Assembly (NCBI GenBank): GCA_902780635.1
Contig: CACZGH010000004.1
Span: 62,001 to 126,000, forward strand
Reading direction: 5' to 3'
From: an uncultured Prevotellaceae bacterium
GTDB lineage: Bacteria; Bacteroidota; Bacteroidia; Bacteroidales; Bacteroidaceae
DNA length: 64,000 nt
The notes under the pieces were generated by a model. The model was not told the DNA's origin. It saw only the letters and a program-made list of their open reading frames with translations, and searched no databases. Shown here piece by piece: positions 26,910 to 35,571 of this stretch. Numbering within the stretch: the first letter of the stretch is position 1; each line of letters begins with the position of its first letter. A program made the translations under genes and the position numbers.

Positions 26910-28688
26910 CTACTCCCCATTGGGCCTCTCGATGTAAGCGATCACGTCGCCTTTCATCACCTTGCTGCCACGTTTGGCGTTGATCTCCACCAGACGGCCG
27001 CCTAAGGCTGCGGGCACATCCACAATCTCACCCCAAGGAGCCTGAATGTAGCAGAACTTGTCGCCCTCTTTGTACTCCTTGCCAATGTATGGTTCTACTG
27101 TGGGAGCGCATTCGCCGTCGCCGTTGAACTCCCAGTATATCTGACCCTTCACAGGAGCCACGATGGCGTCGGCCTTCGCATGCTTGAAAGCGCTGAGCTG
27201 CTCGGGAGTCAGCTTGGAGCCCAATTTGGCGTCTTTTGCCTTCTGGAGGTCGGCCAAGAAGTTCTTCTTTGCCTGTCCGCTCTTGAAGTTGCGATACTGC
27301 TCGGGGTGCATACCCAACTCGTAGAGCTCCTCGTTGTCCTGACCATATTCCCAGCCGTTTTCATCCATCTCTTTGCGGAAGTCATCGAGTGCATTGGGGA
27401 TGAGGGTGTGTGGGTCGGCATCGGTGAACTCGCGGCCCTGCTTGGCAGCCAGTTCCTTCAGCTCTGGGGCTATCTCGCCAGGGATACGGCCACTCTTGCC
27501 GAGCACCATGCCCCACATAGCGTCGTCCATCATCACGTAGCGGCCCTTGCCTTGCTCCATGGTCAGCAGGTTGGTTAGGGCGATGTTCTTCACATACTGT
27601 GAGAATGGGGTTACCAATGGAGGATAACCTACCTTAGGCCATACGTAGGCCACCTCGTCAAAGAGGCGCACCAGCAGGTCGTCAATTGACAACTCTGGCT
27701 CACCTTTCTTGGCACGGGTCTTGTTGATGATCTGGTGAATGCCACCCAGATCGGCCATCATACTACCCATCATGCCGCCTGGCAGACCGCAGCCTAAGAG
27801 CAGCGAACTCATCTGTTTGTTGCCGGGGTTGATGAAGTAACCCAGCCAGTCGTCGATAAATTCCTGGGTGAGCGTGCGGGCTTTCATATAGGCCTTCATA
27901 TTGATGTCGGCCACTTCAAAGCCTTCGTTCTTCAGCATGCTTTGTACAGAGATGATATCTGGATGCACTTTGCCCCAAGACAGTGGCTCAATGGCGGTGT
28001 CAATGATGTCTGCTCCATTGTTGCACACTTCAAGGATGGAGGCCATTGACAGACCAGGACCAGAATGGCCGTGATACTGGATGATGATGTCGGGGTGCTT
28101 GTCTTTGATAGCTTTGGTCAGTTTGCCAAGCATGGCAGGCTGTCCGATACCGGCCATGTCTTTCAGACAGATTTCCTGAGCACCAGCTTCTATCAGTTCA
28201 TCGGCTATCTTGCTATAATACTCCACCGTGTGTACGGGAGAGGTGGTGATACACAACGTGGCCTGAGGGGTCATGCCGGCCTCAAGCGCCCATTTGATGC
28301 TGGGGATGATATTGCGGGTGTCGTTAAGACCACAGAAAATACGTGGAATGTCCACACCCTGAGCGTGCTTCACATGATATTGCAACTGGCGCACGTCATC
28401 GGGCACAGGATACATACGCAGGGCATTCAGACCACGGTCTAGCATGTGGGTCTTGATGCCTACTTCGTTGAAGGGCTTGCAGAATGCACGTACAGCGGCA
28501 TTGGGGTTCTCACCGGCCAACAGATTGACTTGCTCGAAAGCACCACCGTTGGTCTCTACGCGTGCGAAACAGCCCATGTCGATAATCGCCGGGGCTATGC
28601 GCTCCAACTGGTCTTTACGGGGCTGAAACTTACCAGAGGATTGCCACATGTCTCGATAAACAAGACTGAACTGAATTTTCTTTTTCAT
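26910..28688 (-). CDS. Carboxyltransferase (pyruvate carboxylase B / oxaloacetate decarboxylase alpha-like) without biotinyl lysine
   Basis: 592 residues from ATG 28688, chosen because MKKKIQFSLVYRDMWQS is the family start and a promoter lies upstream. The TIM-barrel carboxyltransferase domain has the metal and carboxy-lysine motifs RDMWQS, ICLKDMAGIG and YHGHSGPG. A conserved PycA/OadA-type linker domain follows. The last ~80 residues have the lipoyl/biotinyl fold pattern (VAPVKGQIYWEF ... GRLVEINAKRGSKVMKGDVIAYIE), but where EAMKM should be the sequence reads IQAPWGEI, so no biotinylation lysine exists. A separate biotin carrier must serve it, or the domain acts differently. Reaction (pyruvate carboxylation, oxaloacetate or methylmalonyl-CoA decarboxylation) cannot be fixed from this gene alone. 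Confidence 0.85.
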   Translation of the reverse strand: MKKKIQFSLVYRDMWQSSGKFQPRKDQLERIAPAIIDMGCFARVETNGGAFEQVNLLAGENPNAAVRAFCKPFNEVGIKTHMLDRGLNALRMYPVPDDVRQLQYHVKHAQGVDIPRIFCGLNDTRNIIPSIKWALEAGMTPQATLCITTSPVHTVEYYSKIADELIEAGAQEICLKDMAGIGQPAMLGKLTKAIKDKHPDIIIQYHGHSGPGLSMASILEVCNNGADIIDTAIEPLSWGKVHPDIISVQSMLKNEGFEVADINMKAYMKARTLTQEFIDDWLGYFINPGNKQMSSLLLGCGLPGGMMGSMMADLGGIHQIINKTRAKKGEPELSIDDLLVRLFDEVAYVWPKVGYPPLVTPFSQYVKNIALTNLLTMEQGKGRYVMMDDAMWGMVLGKSGRIPGEIAPELKELAAKQGREFTDADPHTLIPNALDDFRKEMDENGWEYGQDNEELYELGMHPEQYRNFKSGQAKKNFLADLQKAKDAKLGSKLTPEQLSAFKHAKADAIVAPVKGQIYWEFNGDGECAPTVEPYIGKEYKEGDKFCYIQAPWGEIVDVPAALGGRLVEINAKRGSKVMKGDVIAYIERPNGE

Positions 28689-28803
28689 TGTAATCAGTTT
28701 AAGTTGTTGAATAAGGCTATATTGTGATATTTGTTTCTCATATCGGGCTAACAAAATGAGTGATCATTTGATGTCGCTCTCAGCTTTCATTGGTCTTTGC
28801 ATG

Positions 28804-28834
28804 CAAAGGTAATGAAAATATGATGAACTACAAA
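28804..28834 (-). promoter_or_regulatory. Promoter of the carboxyltransferase gene
   Basis: Minus strand TTTG (28834-28831), 19 bases, TACCTTTG (28811-28804). Predicted leader about 110 bases, and it excludes no upstream in-frame codon but supports a start at 28688. Confidence 0.75.
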
Positions 28835-28886
28835 TATCGATGCATTTTTTTTTCATATAATTTAGTCAGATTGCCGTTTTTTTTCT

Positions 28887-28894
28887 TAATTTTG
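28887..28894 (+). promoter_or_regulatory. -7 box for the lipoprotein gene
   Basis: TAATTTTG, 26 bases before the ATG at 28920. No good -33 box. Confidence 0.5.
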
Positions 28895-28919
28895 CCACTC
28901 GTAACGAATACTTCTGTAT

Positions 28920-29711
28920 ATGAAAACTTGCCTATACGCTTTGGTACTGGTCATGTTGGCTGCAGCATGTTCAAAAAAAGTTGATGCAGACCCGATAGAG
29001 ACCGAAATCAAAACTGTCAATTATGTGGCGCAAGGCGATTCCACACTCTATGGCCTTGCTTGCGACGGATGCAACGATTCCATACTCGTTTTCCTTCCTG
29101 ACTCAGGAGGTGACCCTGTCAAATACAATATCATCAACGCACGGCGCAACAATCAGTATTTCGGAAGGCCCGAAGTGGGTGACAGGATGGCTCTGTTAGT
29201 GAATCCTGAAAATCCAATGGAAGTGCTGATGGCTATCGACATGGAGAGGCTCTGTGGCACATGGGTTTATACCGTCTTTCCCGAGATGCGAAAAATACCT
29301 TCTCCTGAAGAGATAGCAAGGATAGAAGCCACCTACAGTAAAGAGGAGATACAAAAGTTTGACTCTCTCTTGGCCACACTGATGGTGCCACGTGAATATG
29401 GCTACACTTTCAAACGTGACCACACTGCCGCTTCGGTCGGAGGACCGCCACGTAAAACTGCCCTTGACGATGATGCTCCGGTGATCTATCCCACGATGCG
29501 AAGATATACGGAGTGGCATGTCTTCAACGGCAAAGTCATCTTTTCGTACGGTGGATTCAATAGAAGTAGTAATGGCACACAGCAAGACATGCAACTGCAC
29601 AATGACACTGCCCAGCTCTTGCTGCTCCATCCCGACACGATGGTCATCCAATTTGCCGACCGCATACAGGGCTTCCATCTAAAGCCCGACACCACAAAGA
29701 CGGAAGAATAA
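28920..29711 (+). CDS. Conserved lipoprotein, unknown function
   Basis: 263 residues. Lipobox LAAAC at residues 14-18 (MKTCLYALVLVMLAAACSKK) indicates a lipid-anchored protein; no arm of acidic residues directly after the Cys is seen. The remainder alternates short beta strands (WVYTVFPEM, WHVFNGKVIFSYGG, MVIQFADRIQGFHL), consistent with a lipocalin-like barrel, but I cannot name a family. A pair of small hairpins follows before msrC. Confidence 0.8.
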   Translation: MKTCLYALVLVMLAAACSKKVDADPIETEIKTVNYVAQGDSTLYGLACDGCNDSILVFLPDSGGDPVKYNIINARRNNQYFGRPEVGDRMALLVNPENPMEVLMAIDMERLCGTWVYTVFPEMRKIPSPEEIARIEATYSKEEIQKFDSLLATLMVPREYGYTFKRDHTAASVGGPPRKTALDDDAPVIYPTMRRYTEWHVFNGKVIFSYGGFNRSSNGTQQDMQLHNDTAQLLLLHPDTMVIQFADRIQGFHLKPDTTKTEE

Positions 29712-29718
29712 ATGTCCC

Positions 29719-29779
29719 CTATGCTGCAATATCATTGCAGCCCTCAAAATGTCATCTATGCTGCAATATCATTGCAGCC
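29719..29779. repeat. Two identical 24-bp palindromic elements
   Basis: The 24-mer containing GCTGCAATATCATTGCAGC occurs at 29719-29742 and 29756-29779 (period 37), and the flanking AAATGTC is also repeated. Each copy is a perfect 8-bp hairpin with loop ATC. The second ends 12 bases before the msrC ATG, followed by an A10 tract. Not an intrinsic terminator on the plus strand because T-tracts are missing. Confidence 0.85.
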
Positions 29780-29791
29780 AAAAAAAAAACC

Positions 29792-30259
29792 ATGCGACAG
29801 CAGCTATACCAACAATTATACCGTCAGGCAGAGAGCCTGATAGAAGGCGAGACCAACCAAACTGGCATCCTCGCCAATATCACTGCATTGTTAAAATCTG
29901 CCTTCCCAGAACGCTTTTTCTGGGTGGGCTTCTACATAGTCAAGGACAACCAGCTCCTCTTGGGGCCGTTTCAGGGCACTGTGGCGTGTTTCCGTATTGG
30001 CTATGGCAAGGGCGTGTGTGGCACCTGCTGGCAACGTGGAGAGACGGTCATTGTTGATGACGTCGAGCAGTTTCCTGGCCACATAGCCTGTTCATCGCTG
30101 TCAAGGTCAGAAATTGTCATTCCTGTCAAAGATGTCGCTGGTCATACGACCGCGGTCCTCGACATCGACTCTACTGAGTTGTCTGCTTTCGATGAAACCG
30201 ACCGCATTGGCCTGGAGCGTATCTGTACCCTCATAAAGATTGAAGAAAACTCAAAATAG
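29792..30259 (+). CDS. msrC: Free methionine-(R)-sulfoxide reductase (GAF domain)
   Basis: 155 residues from ATG 29792; an upstream in-frame start would put the hairpin repeats in the coding region. The single GAF domain carries Cys66, Cys76 and Cys100, with the 10- and 24-residue spacing of Cys84/94/118 in E. coli fRMsr, in the motifs VACFRIGYGKGVCG and GHIACSSLSRSEIV. Reduces free Met-R-sulfoxide with thioredoxin. Ten bases before the CaCA antiporter. Confidence 0.93.
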   Translation: MRQQLYQQLYRQAESLIEGETNQTGILANITALLKSAFPERFFWVGFYIVKDNQLLLGPFQGTVACFRIGYGKGVCGTCWQRGETVIVDDVEQFPGHIACSSLSRSEIVIPVKDVAGHTTAVLDIDSTELSAFDETDRIGLERICTLIKIEENSK

Positions 30260-30268
30260 AAAAGTGTT

Positions 30269-31207
30269 ATGCTTCTTGACATTGTATTTATCATTGTTGG
30301 TGTCGCCTTAGTATTATGGGGAGCCGATCGTATGACCGACGGTGCTGTCGCCATTGCTAAGCGAATGCAAATACCTCAGATTATTATCGGACTGACCATC
30401 GTGGCCATGGGTACCTCGATGCCCGAGTTTTTTGTCAGCTTGACGTCCGCCTTGAAAGGCACTTCCGACATCGCCGTCGGCAATGTCGTGGGTAGCAATA
30501 TATTCAATACACTCCTTATCGTAGGCGTAGCAGCCATGGTGGCACCTATGACGATCTTGAAGAGCACCGTAGAGCGAGATATGCCTTGGTCTGTAGTCGC
30601 CATGCTTTTGTTGGCGGCATTCTCTATCAATCATTCTTTGTCTAGGTGGGAGGCGGCGTTTCTCTTTGCGCTCTTCGTGGCCTTTGTCACATATAATGTG
30701 GTGTCGGCCCGTAAAAACAAATCCTCTGAGGAAACAGACGAAGGAGGTAAGTCCTACTCTCCGCTTATGGCGGCGTGTTTGATCGTCTTAGGTCTTGCAT
30801 GTCTTGTCGTGGGCAGCAACTTGTTCGTTGATGCGGCCACACGGGTGGCACAGACATTAGGTGTGTCCGAGGCTGTCATCGGTCTTACCATCGTTGCCGG
30901 AGGTACTTCTTTGCCCGAACTCGCCACCAGTGTGGTGGCAGCACGGAAAGGGCAGAGTGCTATCGCCATCGGCAATGTGATAGGCAGCAATATCTTCAAT
31001 GTTTTGATGATCGTCGGCATCACTGGCTTGGTTTGCCCGATGGACATCCAGGGTATCACCATAGTCGACCTCTCTGTCTTTACCGGTAGCATTTTCCTGC
31101 TATGGGCATTCTCTTACACCAAATACAAAGTGGAGCGCTGGGAGGGAGCTGTCCTTACCATGGTCTTCCTTGCTTATATGATATACCTCATTAGCAATGC
31201 TGTATGA
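30269..31207 (+). CDS. CaCA-family calcium/sodium antiporter (YrbG-like)
   Basis: 312 residues, about 10 membrane helices in two inverted halves. The two alpha-repeats are clear: GTSMPEFFVSL with GNVVGSNIFN in the first half, GTSLPELATSV with GNVIGSNIFN in the second. Inner-membrane cation exchange. Follows msrC by 9 bases. Confidence 0.94.
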   Translation: MLLDIVFIIVGVALVLWGADRMTDGAVAIAKRMQIPQIIIGLTIVAMGTSMPEFFVSLTSALKGTSDIAVGNVVGSNIFNTLLIVGVAAMVAPMTILKSTVERDMPWSVVAMLLLAAFSINHSLSRWEAAFLFALFVAFVTYNVVSARKNKSSEETDEGGKSYSPLMAACLIVLGLACLVVGSNLFVDAATRVAQTLGVSEAVIGLTIVAGGTSLPELATSVVAARKGQSAIAIGNVIGSNIFNVLMIVGITGLVCPMDIQGITIVDLSVFTGSIFLLWAFSYTKYKVERWEGAVLTMVFLAYMIYLISNAV

Positions 31208-31298
31208 GGATGTTAGGTTTTTTATGCTGATTAGGTTTGGGGCTTTCGCTGTCACGACCTCCCTTAACCCACATTATTTATTCTAAATACGAACAAAA

Positions 31299-32354
31299 AT
31301 GAGAAAATGGATAGTTTTTTCGATGCTTGTTGTCTCCACGATGGCAATGGCACAAGTGAAAGTACAAGTCAAAGGCGTTTGTCCTTCCGACCTTGACACA
31401 GTCTATATTTATGATTTGAACAAAAGAGGTGTAAGCCAACCTATCAAAACTCATAACGGGACATTTGAGTACAATGGTGAGGATGCCCTTAATGCTATCA
31501 TCGGTATAGGCACCAATGATTATTATATACCGTTTTTTGTGGACGGTGCTCCCGTAAGCGTCGATCTCATCAAACATACGCTCAAGGGCTCGCCCTTGAA
31601 TGAATTGACATGTGCGACCGACAATAGAATGGATTCTATCAACAATGCTCTCCGAAGTAAGTTGATGGCTCTGTCGATGAAGGCTTCTACAGTGTCGATG
31701 GAGGAACTGCAGAAAGAGGCTTCGCAAGTGATAGACAAGGGCAGGCAACGACAGATTGATATACTCAGGGGGGTGAAAACCACGATGATACCTGTCATCT
31801 TTTTGCCCGACATGTGTATGGACATGTCTTTTGACCAACTGTCTTCTTTTATGACCGAAGATGCCCCGTATTTCAATCACCCACGTATGGAGAGGGTGAA
31901 GCGGTATATAGCAGGATTGGAGAAAAAACGTCCAGGACGTATGTTTGCCGATCTCGTCATGGATGATATGGATGGCCAGTCACACCATCTGAGTGAATGG
32001 TGTGGCAAAGGCAATTATGTGTTGGTCGACTTCTGGGCCAGTTGGTGTGGCCCATGCCGTCAGGAGATGCCTAATGTCGTGGAGAGTTATGTGAAATATC
32101 ATGACAAAGGGTATGAAATCGTGGGCGTGTCATTCGACAGCAAGGCAGAGCCCTGGAAGGCTGCTGTTAAGTCTATGGGAATGACTTGGATACAGATCTC
32201 AGACCTGAAAGGATGGGAATGCGCTGCCTCAGAAGCCTACGGTGTCATGGCCATTCCTTCCAATGTGCTTATCGACCCCGAAGGACGCATTGTGGCCAGC
32301 GACTTACGCGGCGAGCAACTGCAAGCCAAACTGAAAGAAATCTACGGTTTTTAA
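31299..32354 (+). CDS. TlpA-like thiol-disulfide protein with N-terminal DUF4369
   Basis: 351 residues. Signal peptide (MRKWIVFSMLVVSTMAMAQ), an N-terminal DUF4369-like beta domain (about 20-115), a helical linker, and a C-terminal thioredoxin fold (about 215-351) with FWASWCGPCRQEMP and the cis-Pro in VMAIPSNVLIDP. Periplasmic redox role in cytochrome or thiol maturation is family knowledge. A strong terminator follows. Confidence 0.92.
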   Translation: MRKWIVFSMLVVSTMAMAQVKVQVKGVCPSDLDTVYIYDLNKRGVSQPIKTHNGTFEYNGEDALNAIIGIGTNDYYIPFFVDGAPVSVDLIKHTLKGSPLNELTCATDNRMDSINNALRSKLMALSMKASTVSMEELQKEASQVIDKGRQRQIDILRGVKTTMIPVIFLPDMCMDMSFDQLSSFMTEDAPYFNHPRMERVKRYIAGLEKKRPGRMFADLVMDDMDGQSHHLSEWCGKGNYVLVDFWASWCGPCRQEMPNVVESYVKYHDKGYEIVGVSFDSKAEPWKAAVKSMGMTWIQISDLKGWECAASEAYGVMAIPSNVLIDPEGRIVASDLRGEQLQAKLKEIYGF

Positions 32355-32388
32355 AGTTCAAGCCACATGGTTTTTTAAACTTCTTGAT

Positions 32389-32419
32389 CGGGCGGATTGC
32401 ATTATTGGCAATCCGCCCG
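32389..32419 (+). terminator. Hairpin after the TlpA-like gene
   Basis: CGGGCGGATTGC and GCAATCCGCCCG form a perfect 12-bp stem with a 7-base loop; TATACTTTTTTA follows after 10 bases. Confidence 0.8.
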
Positions 32420-32519
32420 AATGGAAGATATACTTTTTTAATGAGCTTTTTACCTCCCACCAATTCATCTCTTCACCTAAAAAACCGCCAATTCCTTCGT
32501 TTTTTTAAGAAAAATACAC

Positions 32520-32527
32520 TACCTTTG
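32520..32527 (+). promoter_or_regulatory. -7 box of the yhhQ-queF operon
   Basis: TACCTTTG; transcription is expected to start near 32532, so the mRNA leader is almost exactly the riboswitch. The -33 region TTCG is a weak match at 20 bases. Confidence 0.65.
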
Positions 32528-32544
32528 CAGCCGATTTTAAAAAC

Positions 32545-32574
32545 AGAGTGCTTGGTAACCTCTTAAAAAACAAG
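32545..32574 (+). promoter_or_regulatory. Candidate preQ1-I riboswitch
   Basis: The leader reads AGAG-TG-CTTG-GTAAC-CTCT-TAAAAAA-CAAG. P1 pairs AGAG (32545-32548) with CTCT (32560-32563). The pseudoknot P2 pairs CTTG (32551-32554) with CAAG (32571-32574). The A-rich tail (UAAAAAACAAG) and the loop GUAACC closely match the Thermoanaerobacter preQ1-I aptamer, and the layout (2-base L1, 4-base P2, A-rich L3) matches B. subtilis queC. P2 lies 3 bases before the ATG at 32578, so preQ1 binding should block ribosome access. The controlled genes are a queuosine-precursor transporter and queF, which fits perfectly. P1 is only 4 bp. Confidence 0.8.
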
Positions 32575-32577
32575 AAA

Positions 32578-33267
32578 ATGGTAAAAAATGAGAAAAAAGT
32601 GAGCGTGCTGTTCATGCTTTTCAGTATGCTCTTCACGGTTTGCCTGATTACGGCCAACCTCCTTGGTACAAAGCAAATAGCATTAGGACCGATCAACGTC
32701 ACCGGCGGACTGCTGATTTTCCCCGTGTCTTACATCATCAACGACTGCGTCTGCGAAGTATGGGGCTATCGCAAGGCAAGGTTGCTTATCTGGACCGGGT
32801 TCATCATGAACTTCTTCTTCGTCTCCGTCTGTGCCTTGTGCGACGCCATACCTGGAGCTCCCTATTGGGATAACCAAGAGGGCTTCCATGCCGTCTTCGG
32901 TTTGGCACCCCGTATCGCTCTCGCTTCATTCGCTGCCTTCATAGCCGGCAGTTTTATCAACGCTTATGTCATGAGCCGCATGAAGATAGCGTCAGAGGGT
33001 CACAATTTCTCGCTGCGTGCCATCGCCAGTACGGTCTTTGGTGAGAGTGCCGATTCGCTCATCTTCTTCCCTCTGGCTTTCATTGGTGTGATACCTCTTG
33101 CCGAGTTGCCCATACTCATGTTCTGGCAGGTGGTGCTCAAGACTGCCTACGAGATTATTGTGCTGCCATTAACCATCCGTGTGGTGCAGTGGGTCAAGGC
33201 TCATGAGGGGGAGGATGTCTACGACAATGGTATCAGCTATGGTATCCTCAAAATTTTCAATTTTTAA
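32578..33267 (+). CDS. yhhQ: Queuosine precursor transporter (YhhQ/VUT family)
   Basis: 229 residues from ATG 32578 ([14 protein letters not shown]); a frame-open ATG at 32548 lies inside the riboswitch. About six membrane helices, with the family motifs [32 protein letters not shown] and [18 protein letters not shown]. Imports preQ0/preQ1 across the inner membrane. Controlled by the candidate preQ1 riboswitch and followed 17 bases later by queF. Confidence 0.95.
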   Translation: MVKNEKKVSVLFMLFSMLFTVCLITANLLGTKQIALGPINVTGGLLIFPVSYIINDCVCEVWGYRKARLLIWTGFIMNFFFVSVCALCDAIPGAPYWDNQEGFHAVFGLAPRIALASFAAFIAGSFINAYVMSRMKIASEGHNFSLRAIASTVFGESADSLIFFPLAFIGVIPLAELPILMFWQVVLKTAYEIIVLPLTIRVVQWVKAHEGEDVYDNGISYGILKIFNF

Positions 33268-33284
33268 GACTTATCACATACCCT

Positions 33285-33755
33285 ATGTCACATCAAAACG
33301 AAAATAGGGCAGGGGAGGGTTTGAAATCCCTTGGTGCGCCTACGAAATATTCTGACAATTATGCTCCCGAGGTCTTGGAGACTTTCGTCAACAAGCACCC
33401 CGACAATGACTATTGGGTTCGATTCAATTGTCCCGAGTTTACCACATTATGTCCCATCACTGGTCAGCCCGACTTTGCTGAGATACGCATCAGTTATATT
33501 CCAGATGAGCGAATGGTGGAAAGCAAGAGTCTCAAACTCTATCTCTTCAGTTTCCGCAACCACGGCGATTTCCATGAGGATTGTGTCAACACGATCATGA
33601 AAGACCTCATCCGCCTCATGGATCCCAAATACATCGAGGTGACAGGTATCTTCACCCCACGTGGAGGCATCAGCATCTGGCCTTACGCCAATTATGGCCG
33701 TCCAGGCACAAAATACGAGCGTCTGGCTGAGCAACGCTTCGCCACACATCAATGA
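33285..33755 (+). CDS. queF: QueF, preQ0 reductase
   Basis: 156 residues, the short (unimodular) type. Reduces preQ0 to preQ1 with NADPH. Catalytic Cys is in [15 protein letters not shown], the substrate-binding motif is [20 protein letters not shown], and the C-terminal [19 protein letters not shown] is typical. Second gene of the queuosine unit; no queC/D/E or tgt is in the window. Confidence 0.97.
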   Translation: MSHQNENRAGEGLKSLGAPTKYSDNYAPEVLETFVNKHPDNDYWVRFNCPEFTTLCPITGQPDFAEIRISYIPDERMVESKSLKLYLFSFRNHGDFHEDCVNTIMKDLIRLMDPKYIEVTGIFTPRGGISIWPYANYGRPGTKYERLAEQRFATHQ

Positions 33756-33770
33756 AAAACAAATGCGACA

Positions 33771-33794
33771 GGCGTCAGGTCCTTACCTGGCGCC
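33771..33794. terminator. Hairpin between convergent queF and EEP genes
   Basis: GGCGTCAGGT and ACCTGGCGCC pair over 10 bp (one G-U) around CCTT. Lies 15 bases after the queF stop and 14 bases after the stop of the opposite gene. Confidence 0.75.
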
Positions 33795-33808
33795 TGCCTG
33801 TTATATCG

Positions 33809-34885
33809 TCAATTGCTAATTGTCAACCTCCCTATCTGCATCTTATGGTCACTCCATGGATTGGCAATCAGCTGATAGGACAGAGCGTCTACCTCGTCGC
33901 TGCAAAACATATAGTCGATTTTCATCAGGCCATGCATCTTTTGGAAGGTGCCTACAAAAGGCCAACGGCATGACATGTCATGCAACTTCCTGCTTATAGT
34001 ACGTACCGCATAGCTGGAGGGAGTGTCGTTGAAGTCGCCGCACAAAACGACAGGGTAGGGGCTTCGTTCTATCTCTTCCGTTATATCAACAGCTTGAACA
34101 TTGCGCCGTTTCGTGTTTTTCACACAGGCGTCCAAGATGTCCATCACATGTTCCTTCTGCTCTTCGTAGGCACTTTTCTCATCGCCTAAGTCATCACGGT
34201 ACATCGGAGGAACCACTTCTCGCGCACGCATGTCGCTGTCGGTCACTTGGATGCCGGTAGTTTGCAGATGGACGTTGAAGACACGTAGCTTTTTCCCGTT
34301 CACATCCACATCCACGGTGATGTATTTGTTGAGTGTGTCCTCAAAATAATGCTCACGCAGATTGGAAAGGGGGCGTCGGCTCAGCACCGCTAGATTGAGC
34401 ACATTGTCTTCACGGTTGTTAATCACAGCGTATGGATAGCTCGCAAACTGAGACCTGATGCTGTCCCATGACATCTCACTCGTGTGAGGACGTTCTTGTA
34501 GGCAGATGATGTCGGGAGACAGCTGACAGATATAAGCTGTGGCCTGTCGCATGATGTCATAATTATACAAGAAGTTATCGGCGTTAAAACTCACCAGACT
34601 GAAAGCTCCGCTGTCATTGGCCTCTCCCTTCTTCTGCCACGAGGGGATGTATTTGCCATAGAGTGGCAGACTGATGATGCAGAGCACCACAAATATCCAG
34701 CGCCAAACTTTGCGGCTCAGAAAGGCCATCAGGAGATTGAGCACCAACAGAGGCAATGCGATGAAACTCAGGAAATACAACGCCCCTGCACTCTCGGGTG
34801 AAAGGTAGGGCATGCCAAGCAGGAGCAAGGTCAGGGCAATGACCAACAGCCTGAAAAATAATAAGATGATCTTAAAGGCGCTCAT
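33809..34885 (-). CDS. Membrane-anchored endonuclease/exonuclease/phosphatase-family protein
   Basis: 358 residues from ATG 34885 (MSAFKIILLF); the frame opens 20 codons earlier with a poorer N-terminus. Three N-terminal hydrophobic segments (about 1-85) precede an EEP domain with Asn in SFNADNF, Glu in ICLQERPH, DxN in VVLCGDFNDTPSS and the closing SDHKMQ. Metal-dependent phosphoesterase, active site likely extracytoplasmic. Substrate unknown. Confidence 0.9.
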   Translation of the reverse strand: MSAFKIILLFFRLLVIALTLLLLGMPYLSPESAGALYFLSFIALPLLVLNLLMAFLSRKVWRWIFVVLCIISLPLYGKYIPSWQKKGEANDSGAFSLVSFNADNFLYNYDIMRQATAYICQLSPDIICLQERPHTSEMSWDSIRSQFASYPYAVINNREDNVLNLAVLSRRPLSNLREHYFEDTLNKYITVDVDVNGKKLRVFNVHLQTTGIQVTDSDMRAREVVPPMYRDDLGDEKSAYEEQKEHVMDILDACVKNTKRRNVQAVDITEEIERSPYPVVLCGDFNDTPSSYAVRTISRKLHDMSCRWPFVGTFQKMHGLMKIDYMFCSDEVDALSYQLIANPWSDHKMQIGRLTISN

Positions 34886-34997
34886 GATTTGCGTAAAGTT
34901 CTTCGCGTGTTTGCACTTATGTCTAAAGCATATCCAAAAAATCATACTTCCGTTGACGGGAGAGAACCCGAAGGTGTCGACTTTGGATTTTTCGATG

Positions 34998-35005
34998 CAA
35001 AATTA
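34998..35005 (-). promoter_or_regulatory. -7 box for the EEP gene
   Basis: TAATTTTG on the minus strand, about 115 bases before the ATG. No good -33 box. Confidence 0.4.
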
Positions 35006-35070
35006 CGCTTTTTCGCCCATATTGTAACGAAAAATCAAGTAAAAAGTATCAGAGAATTGAAAAACAAAAA

Positions 35071-35105
35071 AGATGAGAGACACCTGGTGAAAAGGTGTCT
35101 CTCAT
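35071..35105 (-). terminator. Intrinsic terminator of the arabinose operon
   Basis: GATGAGAGACACCT and its exact complement form a 14-bp perfect stem with a 7-base loop. On the minus strand TTTTTTGTTTTTC follows. It lies 18 bases after the rpiB stop and closes the long ara transcription unit. Confidence 0.93.
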
Positions 35106-35123
35106 CAAAAAATAAGGTATAGG

Positions 35124-35570
35124 TTACTGTTGCTGTACCGGAATCTTGTCGATGCGTTTCTGATGACGTCCACCCTCAAACTCCGTGGCGAAAAACTCGT
35201 CCATAATGCGTTCTGCCATCGCCTCGTCGATGAAGCGACCGGGCATTACCAGTACGTTGGCGTTATTGTGTTGGCGGATCAGATGGGCTATCTCTGGGAT
35301 CCAGCAGAGACCGGCACGGATGCTCTGATGCTTGTTGAGTGTCATGCTGATGCCCTCACCACTGCCGCAGATGGCAATGCCTGGAAACACCTCGCCTTTC
35401 TCAATACCCTCAGCCAGGGCATGGCCGAAGTCGGAGTAGTCACATGACGCTTCACTATAGGTGCCGTAGTCTTTCCACGCATATCCGTTGTCATCAAGAT
35501 AGCGCTTCACAAACTGTTTTAAAGCATAGCCGGCGTGGTCGCTGGCTATGCCGATGGTTTTCACATCCAT
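35124..35570 (-). CDS. rpiB: RpiB, ribose-5-phosphate isomerase B
   Basis: 148 residues. Interconverts ribulose-5-P and ribose-5-P. Motifs GIASDHAGYALKQF and the active-site ICGSGEGISMTLNKH are complete. Starts 1 base after the tkt stop, so the two are tightly coupled, and it ends the ara unit. Confidence 0.95.
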   Translation of the reverse strand: MDVKTIGIASDHAGYALKQFVKRYLDDNGYAWKDYGTYSEASCDYSDFGHALAEGIEKGEVFPGIAICGSGEGISMTLNKHQSIRAGLCWIPEIAHLIRQHNNANVLVMPGRFIDEAMAERIMDEFFATEFEGGRHQKRIDKIPVQQQ

Positions 35571-35571
35571 A

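Noticed and set aside
32548-32577. Upstream start codon for yhhQ at 32548
   Set aside because: It lies within the predicted riboswitch and adds a non-conserved LGNLLKNKK stretch; ATG 32578 fits the family start.
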